Shown piece after piece: positions 24,986-33,154 of a stretch of DNA of 64,000 bases. Numbering within the stretch: the first letter of the stretch is position 1; each line of letters begins with the position of its first letter. The DNA is from F23-D06 sp045132055 (GTDB taxonomy: Bacteria; Bacteroidota; Bacteroidia; Bacteroidales; WCHB1-69): positions 42,923-106,922 of the forward strand of contig JBGURP010000041.1 in assembly GCA_045132055.1 (NCBI GenBank). The letters are read 5' to 3'. The notes beneath the pieces were generated by a model. The model ran no database searches. It saw only the letters and a program-made list of their open reading frames with translations, and was not told where the DNA came from. The position numbers and the translations under genes were made by a program.

Positions 24986-25828
24986 ATGATTCCATTGGAA
25001 AACTATCCCTACACCGATGCGCAGATTCAGGAGCGCATAGCCGAATACACCCGCAAGGGCAACCCGTACATGGATGAGCAGCAAGCTTATCGTTTCATAT
25101 TAAATTGTATTGACCTGACTACGCTGGAGGGCTCCGACAACCGTGCGGTGGTGGAAGCGCTTTGCCAAAAGGCCATCGATTTCAAGGATGATGTCCGCAA
25201 CATCAAAAGCACAGCCGCCGTATGCGTCTATCCGCCGTTTGCAGCTATCGCAAAAGACAAACTCAAAGGCACAGGCATTCATGTGGCGTGCGTGGCGGGC
25301 GCGTTCCCCGCTGGCCAATCGCCCATTGAGGTGAAACTCGCCGAAGTGCGTTATGCTCTGGAGCAGGGCGCCGACGAAATCGACATGGTCATCTCACGCG
25401 GCAAGTTTCTGGAAGGCAACTATCAGGAGGTGTTCGACGAAATCAAGGCCATCCGCGAGGCGTGCGCCAACGCACACCTGAAGGTGATCTTGGAGACGGG
25501 TGAGCTGAAGACTGCTGACAATATCTACAAAGCTTCACAAATAGCCATTGCGGCAGGTGCGGATTTTATCAAGACTTCTACCGGGAAAATCGCCGTGAAT
25601 GCCACGCCCGAATCCTTTTTGGTGATGCTGGATGCCATCAAGGCGCACTATGAGAAAACCGGCAAGATGGTGTCGATGAAACCTGCAGGTGGCATATCGG
25701 ATCCGGAGACTGCGCTCCGATTTGTCGCTATTCTGGCTAATGTGTTGGGGGAGAAATGGATGGATAACAGCCATTTCAGAATCGGTGCCAGCCGCCTTGC
25801 TAACAAGGTTTTCGATAAAATACAATAA
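24986..25828 (+). CDS. deoC: deoxyribose-phosphate aldolase
   Basis: Splits 2-deoxyribose 5-phosphate to glyceraldehyde 3-phosphate and acetaldehyde in nucleoside catabolism. 280 aa from ATG 24986 (a TTG two codons upstream is rejected). The Schiff-base Lys lies in DFIKTSTGK and the second Lys/Gly block in VSMKPAGGISDPETAL; VCVYPPFAAIAK near residue 75 is also typical. It has its own promoter, divergent from the kinase. Confidence 0.95.
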   Translation: MIPLENYPYTDAQIQERIAEYTRKGNPYMDEQQAYRFILNCIDLTTLEGSDNRAVVEALCQKAIDFKDDVRNIKSTAAVCVYPPFAAIAKDKLKGTGIHVACVAGAFPAGQSPIEVKLAEVRYALEQGADEIDMVISRGKFLEGNYQEVFDEIKAIREACANAHLKVILETGELKTADNIYKASQIAIAAGADFIKTSTGKIAVNATPESFLVMLDAIKAHYEKTGKMVSMKPAGGISDPETALRFVAILANVLGEKWMDNSHFRIGASRLANKVFDKIQ

Positions 25829-25866
25829 AAAAATCGCTAATTAGTGGAAGGTGAACAAAATAATTG

Positions 25867-25874
25867 TATTTTTG
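25867..25874 (+). promoter_or_regulatory. -7 box TATTTTTG for the HU gene
   Basis: Matches the consensus 45 bases before the HU ATG, leaving a 5' leader of roughly 40 bases. Confidence 0.7.
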
Positions 25875-25918
25875 CAGCCCCTTAAAAAGAAGTATTTAAC
25901 AATTAAATTTTAAAAGTT

Positions 25919-26203
25919 ATGACCAAAGCAGAAATCGTTAATGAAATTTCAGGTAAAACAGGTTTTGACAAAGGTAGTGTGCAAACCATCGTTGAAGTAT
26001 TCATGTCTTCCGTAAAGAATTCCATGATTGGTGGCGAGAACGTTTACTTGAGAGGTTTCGGTAGCTTCATTATCAAACAAAGAGCTCAGAAAACAGCCCG
26101 CAATATCTCCAAGAAAGAAACTATCACTATCCCCGCACACAACATCCCGGCTTTCAAACCGTGCAAGACTTTCGTGAATGCGGTCAAGAAATCTACGAAA
26201 TAA
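25919..26203 (+). CDS. HU-family DNA-binding protein
   Basis: 94 aa nucleoid protein of the HU/IHF fold. Typical segments are MTKAEIVNEISGKTGFDKGSV at the start, VYLRGFGSFIIKQR at the turn into the arms and IPAHNIPAFKPCKTFVNAV at the end of the DNA-binding arms. It is followed 29 bases later by the tiny bS22-like gene, and both precede a strong terminator, so they probably form one unit. Confidence 0.92.
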   Translation: MTKAEIVNEISGKTGFDKGSVQTIVEVFMSSVKNSMIGGENVYLRGFGSFIIKQRAQKTARNISKKETITIPAHNIPAFKPCKTFVNAVKKSTK

Positions 26204-26232
26204 TCATTATTTAATCATAAAATAATTTTAAT

Positions 26233-26322
26233 ATGCCTAGCGGAAAGAAGCGCAAACGCGCTAAAATGAACACACACAAACGCAAAAAAAGACTCAGAAA
26301 GAACAGACATAAGAGCAGATAA
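26233..26322 (+). CDS. 29-residue AURKAIP1/COX24 (bS22/mS38-like) basic protein
   Basis: A complete ATG-to-TAA frame of 29 aa, MPSGKKRKRAKMNTHK followed by RKKRLRKNRHKSR. Eighteen or so residues are Lys or Arg. The pattern KKRKRxKMxxHKRKKRLRKNRHK is that of the AURKAIP1/COX24 domain, shared by mitochondrial mS38 and the actinobacterial ribosomal protein bS22, and conserved in Bacteroidota. A role as a small-subunit ribosomal protein is inference from that family. The gene lies between HU and a terminator. It is short enough to be missed by most gene callers. Confidence 0.8.
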   Translation: MPSGKKRKRAKMNTHKRKKRLRKNRHKSR

Positions 26323-26344
26323 TGTTTTTGCGTGTAAACAAATG

Positions 26345-26384
26345 AAAACTAAATGTCCACACGGGCATTTAGTTTTCGTGTTTT
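26345..26384 (+). terminator. intrinsic terminator after the HU/bS22-like unit
   Basis: A perfect 11-bp stem, aaaactaaatg (26345-26355) with catttagtttt (26366-26376), and a T-containing tail. The sequence is symmetrical enough to work in either direction, but no minus-strand gene ends here. Confidence 0.85.
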
Positions 26385-26398
26385 AAGAGAAATAATTT

Positions 26399-27982
26399 AT
26401 GAGCGAGAATGAAATAACAAAAGAGATTGTTATTACTTCCCATAACAACGAAGTCCAGGTGGCTCTTCTGGAGGACAAGAAACTCGTGGAGATCCATACG
26501 GAAAAGGCTTCGGCTCAGTTCTCTGTCGGTGACATATATTTAGGAAAGGTCAAGAAGATCATGCCGGGCCTGAACGCGGCATTTGTGGACGTGGGCAGCG
26601 AGAAGGAGGCCTTTCTCCACTATCTCGACCTGGGCGTCCACGCGCGTACCATCAATGCATTTGTAAGCCAGGCCATCACGACTGGCAAACGCAGCATCAG
26701 CCGCGTGCAATATTTGGAGGATGTGCCCAAGAACGGCAAGATCAGCGATGTGCTGACCAGCGGCCAGCATATCATGGTGCAAGTGGCCAAGGAGCCCATC
26801 TCCACCAAAGGCCCGCGCATCACCACCGAGATTTCCTTTGCAGGACGCTACCTTGTTTTGGTGCCTTTCGGCGACAAGGTGTCCGTGTCACAGAAAATTC
26901 GGAGCACAGCGGAACGCAAGCGGCTCAAATCTCTGGTGCAGGGTATCAAACCCCGCAATTTCGGCATCATTATCCGTACCGTGGCCGAGCACAAGAGCTT
27001 GGATGAACTGTCGGCCGACCTGGACCAGCTGCGCTATAAGTGGGACACGGCCGTGGAGAACCTGTTCGCCTCCAAACCGCCCATGCGCGTCATACAGGAG
27101 TCGGATTGCGTGACCACCATGATGCGCGACCTGCTGAACGACTCTTTCCACGCCATTTATGTGGACAAACCTGAGACATTCAAGGAAGTAAAGAACTACA
27201 TGCACCTCTATGCCCCTGAGCAAGAGGATATTGTGAAGCTGTACAACGACAAACAGCCCATTTTTGAGAAATTTAACGTAGCCAAGCAGATCAAAGGCTC
27301 CTTCGGCAAGGTGGTCACCGTGAAGAACGGTGTTTATCTGATTATTGAGCATACCGAGGCCATGCACGTGATTGACGTGAACAGTGGCAACCGAGTGAAA
27401 GCGACCCAGACCCCGGAGGAGAATGCACTGAATACCAACATGATCGCGGCTGCGGAAATCGCCCGCCAACTCCGTTTGCGAGACATGGGCGGCATCATCA
27501 CCATTGACTTTGTCGATCTCCACGATCCCAAGAACAAAGCCACTCTCAATAAAGCCATGGCCGAGTTCATGCGTAATGACAAGGCCAAACACACCATATT
27601 GCCCCTTAACAAGTTTGGCTTGATCCAGATCACGCGTCAGCGCGTGCGTCAGGCCACCATTATAGAAACCACCGAGCAATGCCCCACCTGCAAGGGCACC
27701 GGCAAAATCAAACCGCCCATCCTGATTGAGGACGAGATTGACAACACCCTGGAGTTCCTCTTCGACAAGCAACAGGAATCCAAGATTACTATCATGGTTC
27801 ATCCGTTTGTGTATGCATTTCTGAAACAAGGATTTCCATCAATTTTACTAAAGTGGAGGTTTAAGTATAAGAAGCGCATACGATTGGTCTCCAATCAAAG
27901 CTATCACCTGATGGAACATCGATTTTTCAATGCCAAGATGGACGAAATTGTGCTGTGGAACGAACCCGTGACCAATGAATAG
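26399..27982 (+). CDS. rng: ribonuclease E/G family endoribonuclease
   Basis: 527 aa, the size of RNase G. The S1-like domain is near residues 35-130 (GDIYLGKVKKIMPGLNAAFVDVG), the catalytic Mg-binding region carries HVIDVNSG and GGIITIDFVD (Asp residues in both), and the zinc-link cysteines are CPTCKGTG. It cleaves 5'-monophosphate RNA and matures 16S rRNA. The gene follows the HU unit after a terminator and is followed by recX after 25 bases. Confidence 0.94.
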   Translation: MSENEITKEIVITSHNNEVQVALLEDKKLVEIHTEKASAQFSVGDIYLGKVKKIMPGLNAAFVDVGSEKEAFLHYLDLGVHARTINAFVSQAITTGKRSISRVQYLEDVPKNGKISDVLTSGQHIMVQVAKEPISTKGPRITTEISFAGRYLVLVPFGDKVSVSQKIRSTAERKRLKSLVQGIKPRNFGIIIRTVAEHKSLDELSADLDQLRYKWDTAVENLFASKPPMRVIQESDCVTTMMRDLLNDSFHAIYVDKPETFKEVKNYMHLYAPEQEDIVKLYNDKQPIFEKFNVAKQIKGSFGKVVTVKNGVYLIIEHTEAMHVIDVNSGNRVKATQTPEENALNTNMIAAAEIARQLRLRDMGGIITIDFVDLHDPKNKATLNKAMAEFMRNDKAKHTILPLNKFGLIQITRQRVRQATIIETTEQCPTCKGTGKIKPPILIEDEIDNTLEFLFDKQQESKITIMVHPFVYAFLKQGFPSILLKWRFKYKKRIRLVSNQSYHLMEHRFFNAKMDEIVLWNEPVTNE

Positions 27983-28007
27983 GAATCATTGCTAAAGATT
28001 ATAGTTT

Positions 28008-28448
28008 ATGGATATACCGGCAGATGTATTGAGCAAAATGGAACGCTATTGCGCCTACCAGGAGCGCAGCGAGGTCGAAGTGCGCAAGAAGCTTGGCTCC
28101 TTGGCCGTCTCGGCTACGATGAGCGACGAAGTGGTGCGCGTGCTCAAAGAGGACGATTTTCTCAACGAGCACCGTTTTGCTGAAATCTTTATCCGTAGTA
28201 AGGTCAAGGAACATTGGGGCAAGCTCAAGATACGTCAGGGCCTGTACGCCAAGGGCATTCCGGCGGACATTATCAATGAGCAGATGGAACAGATGGACGA
28301 GGAGGCTTATCAGGAGATGTTGCGTGAAAATATCGACAAGTGGAAGCGTCTCAACGCGGCCGATGCGGATAATAAGCCCAAGCTGATCCGCCACATGCTC
28401 ACCAAAGGCTTCTCCATAGAAGAAATCATGTCATCTTTGAATCAATAG
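28008..28448 (+). CDS. recX: regulatory protein RecX
   Basis: 146 aa, helical, with the RecX repeats visible as YCAYQERSEVEVRKKLGS, VLKEDDFLNEHRFAEIFIRSKVKEHWGKLKIRQGL and IRHMLTKGFSIEEI. RecX restrains RecA filament extension. recA is not in this window, so the usual pairing is absent here. It lies downstream of rng in the same direction and upstream of prfB. Confidence 0.88.
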   Translation: MDIPADVLSKMERYCAYQERSEVEVRKKLGSLAVSATMSDEVVRVLKEDDFLNEHRFAEIFIRSKVKEHWGKLKIRQGLYAKGIPADIINEQMEQMDEEAYQEMLRENIDKWKRLNAADADNKPKLIRHMLTKGFSIEEIMSSLNQ

Positions 28449-28459
28449 TATAATTTTTA

Positions 28460-28491
28460 ATTCTCAATTCTTAATTCTCAATTCTCAATTT
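28460..28491. repeat. heptamer repeat, 4 units (attctca)
   Basis: attctca, attctta, attctca, attctca and a partial unit fill the gap between recX and prfB, eight bases before the prfB ATG. Confidence 0.9.
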
Positions 28492-28498
28492 ATAAAGT

Positions 28499-29582
28499 AT
28501 GGTTATTGCAGAACAAATAAAGGAACTCCATAGCAGGCTCAGTGGGCTAAGGAGGTATCTTTGACATCGATGCAAAGAAATCCGAGATAGCTGAAAAAGA
28601 GAAGATAACGCAACAGGATGGCTTTTGGGATGATCCGAAGGCTGCCGAGAAGCTGATGCGCGAAATCAGCGGCATCAAGAATTGGGTGAACGACTATGAG
28701 AAGGCCGTGGAGCTGGGCGACGAGCTGTCGGTGGTGAACGAGTTTTTCGGCACTGGCGATGCTACGGAGGCCGAGTTGGATGCGGCATATGCAACTGCAT
28801 TGAAAGCGGTGGAGAATCTGGAGTTCCGCAACATGATGCGCGACGAGGAGGACTCGCTGAACGCGGTCATCAACATTAACGCCGGCGCCGGCGGCACGGA
28901 AAGCTGCGACTGGGCGGAAATGCTCCTGCGCATGTACACCCGCTGGGCCGAGCGCAACAACTTCTCCATGAAACTGCTGGACAGACAGGATGGCGATGTG
29001 GCGGGCGTGAAGTCCGTGTCGCTGGAAATCGATGGTCCCTATGCATTTGGTTACCTGAAGAGCGAGATCGGTGTGCACCGCTTGGTGCGCTTGTCTCCGT
29101 TCGATTCCGCTAACCGTCGGCATACCTCTTTTGCTTCGGTCTTTGCTTATCCCATTATCAACGATGACATTGTGATTGACATCAACCCGGCGGATATCAG
29201 CTGGGACACGTACCGTTCCAGCGGCCACGGTGGACAGAATGTGAACAAGGTGGAAACGGCAGTACGACTCCATCACGCGCCCTCCGGCATTGTGGTCGAG
29301 TGCCAAGTGACGCGCTCACAGATACAGAACCGCGAAATGGCCATGCGAATGTTGAAATCGCGTCTTTATCAAATAGAATTGGAGAAAAAGAGAGAGAAAC
29401 TGGCCGACATCGAGAGCACCAAGAAGAAGATAGAGTGGGGCAGCCAGATTCGCAGCTACGTGATGCAACCCTACAAGATGGTGAAAGACTTGCGTACTGG
29501 CTGTGAAACTTCCAACGTGAACGCCGTGATGGATGGGGATATTGACGATTTTATCAAGGCGTTTCTGATGAGCCGGCAATGA
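28499..29582 (+). CDS. prfB: peptide chain release factor 2, with programmed +1 frameshift
   Basis: RF2 reads UGA and UAA stops. Translation starts at ATG 28499, runs 21 codons to CTT and meets TGA at 28562-28564; a +1 shift (CTT, skip to TTT, then GAC at 28563) opens the remaining 339 codons, giving 360 aa. The site is AGGAGG-TAT-CTT-TGA-C, the same arrangement and 3-base spacing as the E. coli prfB element, with the internal Shine-Dalgarno at 28550-28555. The protein keeps the RF2 anticodon-like SPF (RLSPFDSANRR) and the catalytic GGQ (SSGHGGQNVNKVET). Expression should therefore be autoregulated by RF2 level. An annotation starting at ATG 28656 would lose the first 52 residues. Confidence 0.96.
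28550..28565 (+). promoter_or_regulatory. RF2 programmed frameshift site
   Basis: AGGAGG, TAT, CTT, TGA, C: internal ribosome-binding sequence three bases upstream of the slippery CTT codon and in-frame UGA. Confidence 0.95.
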
Positions 29583-29593
29583 TTTTGGAACAG

Positions 29594-29640
29594 AAAAACT
29601 TGTTATCGAATGTGTTAATAATTGGTAACAAGTTTTTTTT
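29594..29640 (+). terminator. intrinsic terminator after prfB
   Basis: aaacttgttatc (29596-29607) pairs with ggtaacaagttt (29624-29635), followed by a T8 run. Confidence 0.85.
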
Positions 29641-29660
29641 ATTTGTATGGTTAGACTGAT

Positions 29661-29668
29661 TATTTTTG
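29661..29668 (+). promoter_or_regulatory. -7 box TATTTTTG for prs
   Basis: Consensus box 46 bases before the prs ATG, just after the prfB terminator. Confidence 0.7.
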
Positions 29669-29713
29669 CAACACGAAAAATTTTAACCTTAAGTATAAAA
29701 ATATTAAATAGTT

Positions 29714-30646
29714 ATGAGTTCAGAATACGTATTAGTGGCAGGCCGGGCCAATCCTGAACTGGCCAAGCGCATTGCAGACAATCTTGGAAAACCGCTGTTC
29801 CCTGTTGACATCCTTCAATTCAAAGATGGCGAAATCCAGGTTTATTTCAACGACACCATCCGTGGCAAGAACGTCTTCATCATCCAACCGACCTTCTCTC
29901 CGGCGGATAACATCATTGAGCTTTTGATCACGATTGATGCTGCGAAGCGCGCTTCTGCCCGCAACATCGTGGCCGTGATGCCCTATTTCGGCTATGCCCG
30001 TCAGGACCGCAAGGACAAGCCCAGAACCTCTATCGGTGCCAAGCTGATGAGCAACCTGCTTACCGCTGCCGGTGTTACCCGTATCATCACCATGGACCTG
30101 CACGCTGACCAGATTCAGGGATTCATGGAGTTCCCTGTGGACCATCTTTTCGTGTCCAACGTATTTATTCCGTACATCCGGGATTTGAATTTGGACAATA
30201 TCTGCATCGCATCTCCGGATACAGGCGGTACCAAGCGTGCCTCTACGTATGCCAAAGCATTGGAGTGCGAGCTGGCCATCGGCTACAAACAACGCGAAAA
30301 ACAGAATGAAGTGGCCTCTTTGCAGATTATCGGCGATGTGAAAGACAAGAATGTGATTCTCGTGGATGACATTATCGATACTGCAGGTACGTTGTGCAAG
30401 GCCGCAGCCCGTATCAAGGAAATGGGTGCGAAGAGCGTGCGTGCTATGTGTGCCCACGGTCTGTTCTCCGGCAATGCCATCGAGAATATCGAGAACTCTG
30501 TGTTGGACGAGGTTATCATTGCCGACACCATCCCATTGCGCCGCTCTTGCAGCAAGATCAAGGTTATTTCTGTGGCAAAACTGCTGGCCGATGTGATCCA
30601 ATCTGTGGTGGATGATACCTCCATAGCATCCCATTATTTCGTATAA
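29714..30646 (+). CDS. prs: ribose-phosphate pyrophosphokinase
   Basis: Makes PRPP from ribose 5-phosphate and ATP for purine, pyrimidine, His and Trp synthesis. 310 aa, standard class I length. The ATP flexible-loop segment is YARQDRKDKPRTSI, the divalent-metal DLHADQIQGFF-like block is DLHADQIQGFM, and the PRPP loop is VILVDDIIDTAGT. It begins a run with thiL and ispG, separated from thiL by a GAGACG palindrome. Confidence 0.96.
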   Translation: MSSEYVLVAGRANPELAKRIADNLGKPLFPVDILQFKDGEIQVYFNDTIRGKNVFIIQPTFSPADNIIELLITIDAAKRASARNIVAVMPYFGYARQDRKDKPRTSIGAKLMSNLLTAAGVTRIITMDLHADQIQGFMEFPVDHLFVSNVFIPYIRDLNLDNICIASPDTGGTKRASTYAKALECELAIGYKQREKQNEVASLQIIGDVKDKNVILVDDIIDTAGTLCKAAARIKEMGAKSVRAMCAHGLFSGNAIENIENSVLDEVIIADTIPLRRSCSKIKVISVAKLLADVIQSVVDDTSIASHYFV

Positions 30647-30653
30647 ACACTTA

Positions 30654-30681
30654 GTAGAGACGCAATGCTTTGCGTCTCTAC
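30654..30681. repeat. GAGACG-armed palindrome (copy 1)
   Basis: gtagagacgcaa (30654-30665) pairs perfectly with ttgcgtctctac (30670-30681) around a 4-base loop, between prs and thiL. Same arms as the palindromes at 33094 and 46224. Confidence 0.85.
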
Positions 30682-30708
30682 GGATAATAATCCACAAATC
30701 ATCATTTT

Positions 30709-31740
30709 ATGGATACACCTCAATCCGAAAACACTCCGCAATTCGGCAAATATGACCTGATTGCCGAACTGGCCCAATGTTTTCCCAATGACAACGCCTC
30801 CACCGTGGTGGGCATCGGCGATGACGCTTCCGTGATAGATACAGCGGGCAATCAGACCGTTGCTGCCACCAAGGTGTTCATGGAAAATATCCACTTCGAC
30901 CTCACATACGTGCCGCTGAAGCATTTGGGCTACAAAGTGGTGACGGTGGCCGTTACAGACCTTTTAGGTATGAACGCTATCCCCACGCAGTTAACCGTCA
31001 ATGTGGCCGTTTCCAACCGCTTTGATTTGAAGGCGGTGAACGAGCTGCTTGCGGGCATTGAGGCTTGTTGCGAAACCGCCCATGTGGATGTGGTAGGACT
31101 GGATTTGTCCACTTCCCGTCAGGATCTTGTAATTACCATCACCGCGATAGGGGAGTGCGAGCCGGCACGGCTGGTAACGCGCAAGGGTGCCTCCGACAAC
31201 GAGCTGATCTGTGTGTCGGGCGACTTTGCCGCTGCCTACGCAGGCTTGCTGCTGCTTGAGCGCGAGAAGAAGGTGTTTGAGGTGAATCCTTCCACCCAGC
31301 CCGATTTCAGCGGCAAAGACTACCTGCTGCGCCGCCAGTTGAAGCCGGAACCGCGTCTGGATATCGTAGAAGCCTTGCGTCGCGAGGATATCCTGCCCAC
31401 GGCCATGTGCGCCATTCCCGACGGTATAGCCGCTGCGGTGATGCAGATATGCCGCGCCTCGGGAAAGGGATGTGCGGTGTTTGAAGAAAAACTGCCTATG
31501 ACAGAACTGGCCTTCACTACGCTGAAAGACTTGGATATTGTGCATACAGTGGCCGCTCTCAACGGCGGCGATGACTACGAGCTCATGTTCGTCATCAAGC
31601 AGGCAGACTTCGAGAAGATCAAGAATGTGGAGAATGTCTCCATTATTGGCTATATCAAAGAGCAAGAGGCTGGTTATAAATTGGTTACCGGCGATAATGT
31701 GCAAGTCGATATCCAGGCACAGGGATTCAAAAGAGCGTAG
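30709..31740 (+). CDS. thiL: thiamine-monophosphate kinase
   Basis: Phosphorylates thiamine monophosphate to the diphosphate cofactor. 343 aa of the PurM/SelD-type fold. Metal-ATP motifs are GIGDDASVID at residues 40-49, VTDLLGMNAIP near 85 and the C-terminal GGDDYELMF. No other thiamine gene is in the window. It ends three bases before ispG. Confidence 0.92.
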   Translation: MDTPQSENTPQFGKYDLIAELAQCFPNDNASTVVGIGDDASVIDTAGNQTVAATKVFMENIHFDLTYVPLKHLGYKVVTVAVTDLLGMNAIPTQLTVNVAVSNRFDLKAVNELLAGIEACCETAHVDVVGLDLSTSRQDLVITITAIGECEPARLVTRKGASDNELICVSGDFAAAYAGLLLLEREKKVFEVNPSTQPDFSGKDYLLRRQLKPEPRLDIVEALRREDILPTAMCAIPDGIAAAVMQICRASGKGCAVFEEKLPMTELAFTTLKDLDIVHTVAALNGGDDYELMFVIKQADFEKIKNVENVSIIGYIKEQEAGYKLVTGDNVQVDIQAQGFKRA

Positions 31741-31743
31741 GTC

Positions 31744-33093
31744 ATGAACAGTCGAATGATGTTCAATATCGGAAACATAACCATCGGTGGCGATGCGCCC
31801 GTGGTGGTGCAATCGATGGCCAATACCGACACCAACGATGTGTCGGCCTCCGTAGCGCAGTGCAAGCGAATGATAGCCGCTGGCGCCGAGATGGTGCGCC
31901 TCACGGTCCCTTCGCTCAAAGAAGTGGAGGCGATGCGCCAGATCAAGGAGCAGTTGCGCGCCGAAGGCATAGAAACGCCGCTGGTGGCCGATGTGCACTT
32001 CAACCCCAAAGTAGCCGAAGCCATGGCTGCCATCGTGGAGAAGGTGCGCATCAATCCCGGCAATTTTGTCGATAAACGCAACTTTTCGCAACGCGACCTC
32101 ACCGATGCGGAGTATGAGGCTTCGGTGGAGCGCATGGCCCTGCGCGCCAAGCCCCTGCTGGACATTTGCAAGGAGCACGGCACGGCCATCCGTCTGGGCA
32201 TCAATCACGGCTCGCTCTGCGACCGCATTGTGACGCGCTACGGCAACACGCCGATGGCCATGGTGCAATCTGCGTTAGAATGGATTGATATTTGCGAGCG
32301 GTACGACTTTCACAAAGTGGTGATTTCGATGAAATCGAGCAACGTGCAGACCATGATGGAGGCTACGGTGCTATTGAAGGAAGAGATGGACAAAAGAGGT
32401 TGCTCCTATCCGTTGCACATTGGCGTAACGGAGGCGGGCAGCGGCATTGAGGGCCGCGCCAAGTCCGCCGCTGGCATTGGAGCTTTGCTGTTGATGGGAG
32501 TAGGGGACACGGTGCGTGTGTCTCTGACCGAACCGCCGGAGAACGAGACGCCCTTTGCGCACAAATTGCTGCAAGCGGTACGCGAATTGCAACCGTCGCA
32601 ATGTTTGGTGACTGACGGAGCTTTGGAGTACGCAGCTGACGAGCCCGACTTTGACTTGTGGTTGGCGAAGGCTGCCGCATTGACCGGCTATGCGTATTAT
32701 CATCACCATATCAAGGATCTGCATCTGCAGAATGCCTGTTTCCAGCCCGATGCGGTACGCGACATGGAGAACACAATACTGCAGGCCTGCCGCATCAGGA
32801 TGAGCAAGACTGAGTTCATATCCTGTCCCTCCTGCGGGCGCACGCAATACGACATCCAGTCGGTGCTTTCAGAAGTGAAGGCGCGCTTCTCCAATTATCC
32901 CGGCTTGAAAATCGGCGTGATGGGTTGCATCGTGAACGGTCCCGGCGAGATGGCCGACGCCGATTATGGCATCGTAGGCGCCTCCAACGGCCTGGTATGC
33001 GTGTATGAGGGCAAAAAACGCCTCACGCCGGCAATTACATTGGAGGAAGCGATGGCGGAATTGCAGAAATTGGTCGATATTGCCCAAAAATAA
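31744..33093 (+). CDS. ispG: 4-hydroxy-3-methylbut-2-enyl diphosphate synthase, intermediate-length form
   Basis: IspG (GcpE) carries out the penultimate MEP-pathway step with a [4Fe-4S] cluster. 449 aa. The TIM-barrel part is intact (VVQSMANTDTND, VADVHFNP, KVRINPGNF, SHKHxx-like GINHGSLCDRIV, VTEAGSG). The iron-sulfur domain holds CPSCGRT and MGCIVNGPGE, giving the three cluster Cys. Between barrel and cluster domain lie about 100 residues, against about 30 in E. coli IspG (372 aa) and about 270-300 in the long Bacteroidota/plant form (600+ aa). The insert keeps only a short region with CLVTDGALEYAADEPDFDLWLAK. So this looks like a long-form enzyme with a shrunken insert. Confidence 0.93.
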   Translation: MNSRMMFNIGNITIGGDAPVVVQSMANTDTNDVSASVAQCKRMIAAGAEMVRLTVPSLKEVEAMRQIKEQLRAEGIETPLVADVHFNPKVAEAMAAIVEKVRINPGNFVDKRNFSQRDLTDAEYEASVERMALRAKPLLDICKEHGTAIRLGINHGSLCDRIVTRYGNTPMAMVQSALEWIDICERYDFHKVVISMKSSNVQTMMEATVLLKEEMDKRGCSYPLHIGVTEAGSGIEGRAKSAAGIGALLLMGVGDTVRVSLTEPPENETPFAHKLLQAVRELQPSQCLVTDGALEYAADEPDFDLWLAKAAALTGYAYYHHHIKDLHLQNACFQPDAVRDMENTILQACRIRMSKTEFISCPSCGRTQYDIQSVLSEVKARFSNYPGLKIGVMGCIVNGPGEMADADYGIVGASNGLVCVYEGKKRLTPAITLEEAMAELQKLVDIAQK

Positions 33094-33127
33094 AATGTAG
33101 AGACGTGCCATGGCGCGTCTCTACATT
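33094..33127. repeat. GAGACG-armed palindrome (copy 2)
   Basis: A 34-base near-perfect palindrome starting aatgtagagacg and ending cgtctctacatt, with an AT centre and one G-T pair. It starts right after the ispG stop, between convergent ispG and the HerA-like gene, and could also serve as a terminator. Confidence 0.85.
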
Positions 33128-33154
33128 ATTGAAAAATCTATAATCGATAATCGT

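Noticed and set aside
28460..28491. Tandem heptamers considered as a CRISPR array
   Set aside because: Units are 7 bases and directly joined with no spacers; no cas genes are present.
28562..28564. TGA in prfB considered a sequencing error or pseudogene
   Set aside because: The surrounding element matches the known RF2 frameshift signal base for base, and the rest of the protein is intact.
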